Source: Desulfofustis sp.
Lineage (GTDB): Bacteria > Desulfobacterota > Desulfobulbia > Desulfobulbales > Desulfocapsaceae
Assembly: GCA_030145365.1 (NCBI GenBank)
Contig: JAQYVS010000113.1
Location: 1-9,585, forward strand
Reading direction: 5' to 3'
Length of the DNA stretch: 9,585 nucleotides
Shown here: positions 5,103 through 9,585 of the stretch, piece after piece
How the letters are laid out: the number at the start of each line of letters is the position of its first letter
Numbering within the stretch: the stretch's first letter is position 1
The notes under the pieces: model-generated
Database searches by the model: none
What the model was told of the DNA's origin: nothing
Seen by the model: only the letters and a program-made list of their open reading frames with translations
Made by a program: the position numbers and the translations under genes

Positions 5103-7016
5103 TTAAACGTCTTTCTTTATGGTTTCCAGGGCTTCTTTTTCGGCCTGTTCCCTGAGATATTTTTCAAAATATTTTTTTAACACTATCCGGGCAATTGGTC
5201 CCGCCCCGGAGCCGCCGTGCAGACCATGTTCGACCAGAACGGTCACGGCTATCTTAGGGTTATCGGCCGGCGCATAACAGGTAAACCACGCATGATCTCT
5301 ATATTTGTAGGGAATGTCCTGTTCTTTCAGACCTTTATATTGGGAGAGACGCACGACCTGGGCCGTTCCTGTCTTGCCTGCGATGGTAATACCTTCGATT
5401 CGCACATTGCGGGCTGTACCCCGTTTTCCCTGGACTACGCCGAAAAGTCCTTCCTGAATAATCGGAAGATACGATTTCTCCCGTTTGGACAATTCACTCA
5501 CGAGCTGTGGAACCAACTGCTCAATCACTTCGCCGTCCGGTGTTGTCACTTTCTCCACAATCTGCGGCTTGTAAATCTTCCCACCATTGGCAATCGCTGC
5601 CGTCATCAGGCTGATTTGCAAGGGAGTCATGATATTAAAGCCCTGACCTATGGCAATGGACAGGGTTTCCCCTTCGTGCCATTTCTCCTTGTAGCGTTTT
5701 CGCTTCCAAGCCTTGGTTGGAACAAGACCAGCTTTCTCGTGCTCAAGTTCAACCCCGGAATGTTCTCCCAAACCAAGTTTTTTCGCATATTTTGCCAGCC
5801 TATCGACACCTAATCGCTGACCAACCTGATAGAAAAAGACATCACATGACTCGGTTATCGCCCGCTTTATATCAACGGTGCCGTGTCCGCTATGTTTCCA
5901 GCAGCGATAGAGCCGCCTACCAAAGTAATAATGCCCAGGGCAGTAAAATGTAGTGTTGAGGTCAATGACGCCTTCTGTGAGACCGGCAAAGGCAGTGACA
6001 ATTTTATAGGCGGACCCCGGTGGATACGCACTCTGCACGACCTTGTTCAACAACGGATGCTTGGTGTTCTCCAGAAGAGCATTCCAGTTTTTCTTGGAAA
6101 TGCCACCGATAAACTCTTCCAGATGTATGGCAGGGGCCGTAGCTGCAACCAGTAGTCGACCGGTTTCTACTTCAATTGCGACAACGGCACCTGCCTTGTC
6201 GCTGATGGCCATGTACTGCTCGGCGGCTGTCTGAAGTTCGGCATCCAGGGTCAATGTGATATCTCTGCCGGGCAATGGATCAACATTTTTCAGCTGTTGC
6301 TGTTCGAACCCCCTGGCGTTTACTTCTGTTGAGTTACTCCCCTTTTCCCCTCGCAGATCTTCCTCGCGCAACCGCTCAAGCCCGCGCTTACCGATGAGAT
6401 CACCGCCTTCATATACACCGGCCTGATCCGCTTCCAGCTGCTGCTTGTTAATCTCACCGATATATCCGATGGTATTGGCTGCCAGGTCTCCATAATGGTA
6501 AACCCTGACGGGCTGTACACCTATTCTTACTCCTGAAAATTTGTATTTATTATTTTCGAGATAGGCCAGCGTCTCCCAGTCCACATCCTCCTTAAGCGTG
6601 ATAGGGATATGCCGCGGGGTATCAGAACCCTTTCTGATTCGTTCCCACAACACACCAATATCTTCATGTAAAACGACAGACAACCGCTTCAACACATCAT
6701 CAATATCGAAGGAATCTTCCCTGATCAGCGAGACATTAAACGACGGTCTGTTGGTGACGATTTTACGCCCTTGTCTATCAAAGATATGGCCACGGGGAGG
6801 TGGTACGGAACGAATGCGAACCCGGTTGTTCTCCGACAGTTTTCGGTAGTGATCCCCCTGATTGATCTGCAGATACCAGAAACGGGAGAGGATCACCAGC
6901 ATGAAAAAGAGGATAAGACCGACGCCAATCATCGCCCGTCTCTTCAGCATATTCAATGCTTCTGGGTCGTGTTCGGTAATTTCCTCTATATCTTCTATGA
7001 ATAATTTCTTTTCCAT
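5103..7016 (-). CDS. mrdA: Penicillin-binding protein 2, elongasome transpeptidase
   Basis: PBP2 is the class B transpeptidase that cross-links side-wall peptidoglycan made by RodA and is the target of mecillinam in E. coli. The 637 residues show a short cytoplasmic tail, one membrane anchor (about 28-50), a pedestal domain that includes the RGHIFDRQGR stretch (75-84) and GYIGEIN (184-190), then the transpeptidase domain. Its three active-site motifs are intact: SAYK (S335 to K338, Ser335 the nucleophile), SCD (390-392, the PBP2 form of SxN) and KTG (548-550). C359, C372, H378 and C391 cluster near the active site and may form a metal site (see findings). The C-terminus is a charged tail. The ATG at 7016 follows the mreD stop by 5 bp, with AGGTAGG covering the stop as ribosome site, so translation is probably coupled. 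Confidence 0.97.
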   Translation of the reverse strand: MEKKLFIEDIEEITEHDPEALNMLKRRAMIGVGLILFFMLVILSRFWYLQINQGDHYRKLSENNRVRIRSVPPPRGHIFDRQGRKIVTNRPSFNVSLIREDSFDIDDVLKRLSVVLHEDIGVLWERIRKGSDTPRHIPITLKEDVDWETLAYLENNKYKFSGVRIGVQPVRVYHYGDLAANTIGYIGEINKQQLEADQAGVYEGGDLIGKRGLERLREEDLRGEKGSNSTEVNARGFEQQQLKNVDPLPGRDITLTLDAELQTAAEQYMAISDKAGAVVAIEVETGRLLVAATAPAIHLEEFIGGISKKNWNALLENTKHPLLNKVVQSAYPPGSAYKIVTAFAGLTEGVIDLNTTFYCPGHYYFGRRLYRCWKHSGHGTVDIKRAITESCDVFFYQVGQRLGVDRLAKYAKKLGLGEHSGVELEHEKAGLVPTKAWKRKRYKEKWHEGETLSIAIGQGFNIMTPLQISLMTAAIANGGKIYKPQIVEKVTTPDGEVIEQLVPQLVSELSKREKSYLPIIQEGLFGVVQGKRGTARNVRIEGITIAGKTGTAQVVRLSQYKGLKEQDIPYKYRDHAWFTCYAPADNPKIAVTVLVEHGLHGGSGAGPIARIVLKKYFEKYLREQAEKEALETIKKDV

Positions 7017-7021
7017 TAGAC

Positions 7022-7555
7022 CTACCTGAAACGGTTACCTCCTTTGCTGCGAGCCACCCGGGGTACAACTCTGCGTGTCAGAAGATATTCATAAAGACTG
7101 TTAAATAAAATGAAGCAGGGGATCGTTACAATCACTAACAATATGGTTTCTCTTCCCGTTCTGTTCCATGACCATGCCGATATCAGATCCGTTGTCGTAA
7201 TGTTCAACAATCCGTAAAAACCGATCTGAGCAAGAAAATAACTTGCCCCGACAAGGGGGACCTGATAGGCGGATTCTTTTACCGGGCTGTTCTGGGTCAG
7301 CATGTGCAGCACAAGAAAAACCAGGAGATATTTAACCACGAAAACACCAAGATAGATCCCTGAGATAACGTCTATCATCCAGCCGAAGGCAAAGGATAAG
7401 AAGCATCCTCTGAACACGTCAAAACGAAAGGCAATAAACGCCACCAGAATATAGACAAGATCGGGAAAACCGAACCAGGTCGGCAAAAGCTGCAGGATCG
7501 TGGTCTGAAGTACAATCAGGATTATGCCGATCAGCAAAAAGACACCGGTTTTCAT
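7022..7555 (-). CDS. mreD: Rod shape-determining membrane protein MreD
   Basis: MreD is a small polytopic inner-membrane protein that works with MreC to activate the RodA-PBP2 pair. The product is about 177 residues, almost all hydrophobic, with roughly five or six membrane segments. LQTTILQLLP near the N-terminus, the FPDLVYILVAFIAF segment and the RGCFLSFAFGWMIDVISG stretch are typical of the family. The end is basic (RRVVPRVARSKGG). I place the start at the ATG at 7555 (M-K-T-G-V-F), 10 bases after GGAGG (7570-7566). A TTG at 7561 two codons earlier is possible but only 4 bases from GGAGG. The ribosome site overlaps the end of mreC, which implies translational coupling. The family is poorly conserved, so the operon position adds much to the call. 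Confidence 0.92.
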   Translation of the reverse strand: MKTGVFLLIGIILIVLQTTILQLLPTWFGFPDLVYILVAFIAFRFDVFRGCFLSFAFGWMIDVISGIYLGVFVVKYLLVFLVLHMLTQNSPVKESAYQVPLVGASYFLAQIGFYGLLNITTTDLISAWSWNRTGRETILLVIVTIPCFILFNSLYEYLLTRRVVPRVARSKGGNRFR

Positions 7556-7561
7556 TAGCAA

Positions 7562-8440
7562 TCATCCTCCATCGATACCGATTCTCTGCTGGGTAAGCGA
7601 TTGTTGAAGCGAAAGATTGAGCTGCACAAATTCCAGGCGCTGGAAATCAACCGATGGTTCCACCTCGATTTCCATAAACATTCCTCTTTTTCTATTGTGC
7701 ACAGCAGTCACTTTACCAACCGGAATACCGGAAGCAAACAGACCGCCGATGCCTGCAGTAACGATTTGGTCACCCTGGGAAACTTCTGAATTCTTCAGTA
7801 CATAATGCAGTAAATAGCCGTTTCCCCCAACTCCTTTCAATATCCCCCTGACTCTATTTTTTTGAACAAAAACGTCTATCGCGCTACTTGGAGCAATTGC
7901 CAGCAGCACTTTGCAATAATTGTTAGAAACATGGATTACCTGCCCGACGATACCCTTGGAATTAAGGGCGACCATTCCCTCAACAACCCCGTCATTTTCT
8001 CCCCGGTCCACAATTATCGTATGAAACCAGAAGCTCGGGTCTTTGCCGATAACCCGGGCGGTCAAGGGAGGGAAATCTGTACCTTTTCGGAAATCAAGTT
8101 CCTGCTGAAGCCTCAGATAGATGGTATAAGCTTCGCGATACTGAGCAAGTTCCTGTTCGTAGGAGTTGAGCATCGCCTTGAGACGGGTATTTTCTTCCCG
8201 GATATTGAGAAGTTTCAGATAATCATCCCAAAAATTATTTACTGCTGAACCAACTTTGGCCGCTCCTGACTGCAGGGGACCTATGATTTCGAGAGTGAGT
8301 TGATGGGAAAGACCAAACCTGCCGCCAAAGGTTGAAGCCAGTAGTATCAGGCCCAGCAGCAGTAGAAGTACAGCCAGCAGCAGGGACCGGAAACGTACGG
8401 TTCCCAGCCTGCTCTTTCTATCCTTGACTTGTTTACTCAC
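7562..8440 (-). CDS. mreC: Rod shape-determining protein MreC
   Basis: MreC is a bitopic periplasmic scaffold that binds PBP2 and switches on wall synthesis. The 292 residues run in the expected order: a basic cytoplasmic tail (KDRKSR), one membrane helix (about 18-36), a coiled coil (about 72-118, rich in Glu, Leu and Arg) and a periplasmic double beta-barrel. The barrel includes GMVALNSKGIVGQV (155-168) and DQIVTAGIGGLFASGIPVGK (224-243). The start is the GTG at 8440: an in-frame TAG lies 6 bases upstream and no other start codon precedes the membrane helix. The GTG lacks a clear Shine-Dalgarno sequence, unlike its neighbours. It follows mreB by 50 bp, a gap that can form a hairpin, and ends at a TGA embedded in the mreD ribosome site. 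Confidence 0.95.
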   Translation of the reverse strand: MSKQVKDRKSRLGTVRFRSLLLAVLLLLLGLILLASTFGGRFGLSHQLTLEIIGPLQSGAAKVGSAVNNFWDDYLKLLNIREENTRLKAMLNSYEQELAQYREAYTIYLRLQQELDFRKGTDFPPLTARVIGKDPSFWFHTIIVDRGENDGVVEGMVALNSKGIVGQVIHVSNNYCKVLLAIAPSSAIDVFVQKNRVRGILKGVGGNGYLLHYVLKNSEVSQGDQIVTAGIGGLFASGIPVGKVTAVHNRKRGMFMEIEVEPSVDFQRLEFVQLNLSLQQSLTQQRIGIDGG

Positions 8441-8450
8441 GTTCTAACAG

Positions 8451-8480
8451 GTAACACTTCGCCGAACAGGAGAAGCGTAC
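8451..8480 (-). promoter_or_regulatory. Intercistronic hairpin between mreB and mreC
   Basis: On the transcript, ACGCUUC (8478-8472) can pair with GAAGUGU (8460-8454), with one G-U wobble, around an 11-base loop. A further GUA (8480-8478) can pair with UAC (8453-8451) if one base is bulged. The structure ends about 10 bases before the mreC GTG start. There is no T run, so it is not a terminator. It could stabilise the mreB message, mark a processing site, or limit mreC translation. Folding was judged by eye. Confidence 0.35.
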
Positions 8481-8490
8481 CACTAATAGA

Positions 8491-9528
8491 TTAATCAATG
8501 GTGACTTCTTTCAGGATATCCAAATTATCAAGTGCCTGCCCAGAGCCAAGGACGACAGAAGAAAGCGGATCGTCAGCGACAATAATCGGCATTCCGGTTT
8601 CTTCTTTCAAACACTTATCAAGATTTTTCAACAGTGCGCCACCGCCGGTTAAAACAATACCCTGATCTACAATATCGGCCGCAAGTTCCGGCGGCGTCAC
8701 CTCTAAGGCAACCCGTACCGCTTCGACTATTACGTCAACCTGTTCAGCGATTGCTGTCTGGATTTCATCGGCCCCAACGGTGAGCGTCTTTGGTACACCG
8801 GACACCAGGTCACGGCCTTTTATATCCATCACCTCATATGGTTCTTCGGGCATAACATTGCCGATGGTTGTTTTAATTAATTCCGCTGTGCGTTCACCTA
8901 TCGCCAGATTATGTTTTCGTTTGATATACTGGAGGATCGATTCATCCATCTTATCGCCCGCTACACGAACCGATTTTGCATAGACGATACCTGCCAGGGA
9001 GATCACCGCAACTTCTGTGGTACCACCACCAATATCAACGATCATATTTGCCGTTGGTTCAGTTATCGGCAGACCGGCACCGATCGCTGCCGCCATTGGC
9101 TCCTCGATCAGGTAAACTTCCCGGGCACCCGCAGATTCCGCCGATTCTTTAACCGCACGTTTTTCTACCTGGGTAATTCCGGAAGGAACCGAAATGATGA
9201 TTCTCGGATGCACCAGGGTTCTACGATTGTGCACCTTTTTAATAAAATAGCGCAACATCGCCTCGGTTACTTCAAAATCAGCAATAACACCATCTTTGAT
9301 CGGTCTGATGGCATTGATGTTGCCGGGAGTCTTGCCGAGCATCTGCTTGGCTTCCTGGCCAACCGCCAGCACTTTGCTCATTCGGTTGTCCTGCCGGACG
9401 GCAACCACCGATGGTTCACGCAGAACGATTCCCTTACCTTTTACGTAGAGTACGGTGTTTGCCGTACCAAGATCTATTGCCAGATCATTTGAAAGCCAGC
9501 CGAATAGAAAATTGAATGGCGAATACAT
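8491..9528 (-). CDS. mreB: Cell shape-determining actin homologue MreB
   Basis: MreB is a bacterial actin that forms membrane-bound ATP-dependent filaments and directs side-wall synthesis by the elongasome. The 345-residue length is normal. A short hydrophobic N-terminus (FNFLFGWLSN, 5-14) fits the membrane-binding amphipathic helix known from Gram-negative MreB. Nucleotide-binding motifs are intact: phosphate-1 DLGTANT (19-25), EEP (142-144) around the catalytic Glu region, phosphate-2 DIGGGTTEV (165-173), and the adenosine motif GIVLTGGGALLKNL (290-303). The ATG at 9528 is marked by AAGGAAGG (9540-9533). It is the first gene of the operon and has a plausible promoter immediately upstream. 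Nothing unusual in the protein. Confidence 0.98.
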   Translation of the reverse strand: MYSPFNFLFGWLSNDLAIDLGTANTVLYVKGKGIVLREPSVVAVRQDNRMSKVLAVGQEAKQMLGKTPGNINAIRPIKDGVIADFEVTEAMLRYFIKKVHNRRTLVHPRIIISVPSGITQVEKRAVKESAESAGAREVYLIEEPMAAAIGAGLPITEPTANMIVDIGGGTTEVAVISLAGIVYAKSVRVAGDKMDESILQYIKRKHNLAIGERTAELIKTTIGNVMPEEPYEVMDIKGRDLVSGVPKTLTVGADEIQTAIAEQVDVIVEAVRVALEVTPPELAADIVDQGIVLTGGGALLKNLDKCLKEETGMPIIVADDPLSSVVLGSGQALDNLDILKEVTID

Positions 9529-9554
9529 ATAACCTTCCTTGTTAATAAGCAGAA

Positions 9555-9582
9555 ATTATGTGAAATTTTTCAAGATTTCCAA
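9555..9582 (-). promoter_or_regulatory. Candidate promoter of the mreBCD-mrdA-rodA operon
   Basis: Reading leftward, TTGGAA (9582-9577, four of six matches to the -35 consensus) is followed after 16 bases by CATAAT (9560-9555, five of six matches to the -10 consensus). Transcription would start near 9548, about 20 bases before the mreB ATG and just before its ribosome-binding site. The window ends here, so stronger or additional promoters further upstream cannot be excluded. Confidence 0.4.
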
Positions 9583-9585
9583 ATA

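Noticed and set aside
8911..9492. Rightward open frame of about 193 codons antisense to mreB (and similar ones antisense to mrdA and mreC)
   Set aside because: These are shadows of strongly conserved genes on the other strand, with no family resemblance and no ribosome sites that I can support.
1..9585. Mobile element, CRISPR array, tRNA or rRNA, or defence system
   Set aside because: No transposase, integrase, terminal inverted repeats, regularly spaced repeats, tRNA-like cloverleaf or rRNA-like stretch was seen; the gene content is conserved housekeeping.

Overview
This 9.6 kb stretch is ordinary bacterial chromosome with dense, mostly housekeeping gene content. I see no phage, plasmid, insertion-sequence or CRISPR signature. 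The gene set fits a Gram-negative, rod-shaped bacterium, most probably in the Desulfobacterota (former Deltaproteobacteria), perhaps Desulfobulbales-like. That placement is an inference from the complete mreBCD-mrdAB cluster, the ribosome-hibernation-factor/cold-shock fusion and the general protein style. No rRNA or other marker is present to prove it.

Layout, left to right. (1) Positions 1-31 hold the first ten codons of a leftward gene starting M-K-R-K, apparently a signal peptide. A 366-bp divergent intergenic region separates it from (2) a rightward gene for a divergent KamA-family radical SAM/PLP protein with a long N-terminal extension (398-1990). (3) A perfect 16-bp hairpin flanked by A and T runs (2014-2048) is a bidirectional terminator shared with (4) a convergent leftward gene (2069-2602). 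That gene fuses an HPF/RaiA-type ribosome-binding domain to a cold-shock domain. (5) A 396-bp AT-rich divergent region leads to (6) rightward hemH, ferrochelatase (2999-4009). The 3' end of hemH overlaps the end of rodA by 47 bp. (7) The right 60% of the window is one leftward elongasome operon read from 9528 to 3963: mreB, mreC, mreD, mrdA (PBP2), rodA.

The five right-hand genes work as one machine. MreB filaments at the inner membrane position MreC and MreD. These activate the RodA glycosyltransferase and PBP2 transpeptidase pair, which inserts peptidoglycan along the side wall and makes the cell a rod. Gaps of 5-50 bp indicate co-transcription, probably from a promoter just upstream of mreB. 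The left-hand genes (radical SAM enzyme, hibernation factor, ferrochelatase) are separate transcription units with no obvious functional link.

I found no convincing undescribed multi-gene system. The best leads for a second look are the HPF-cold-shock fusion, the KamA homologue with altered substrate/PLP-pocket residues, a possible Cys3His metal site in PBP2, a hairpin between mreB and mreC combined with a poorly marked mreC start, and the terminator-less convergent overlap of hemH and rodA.
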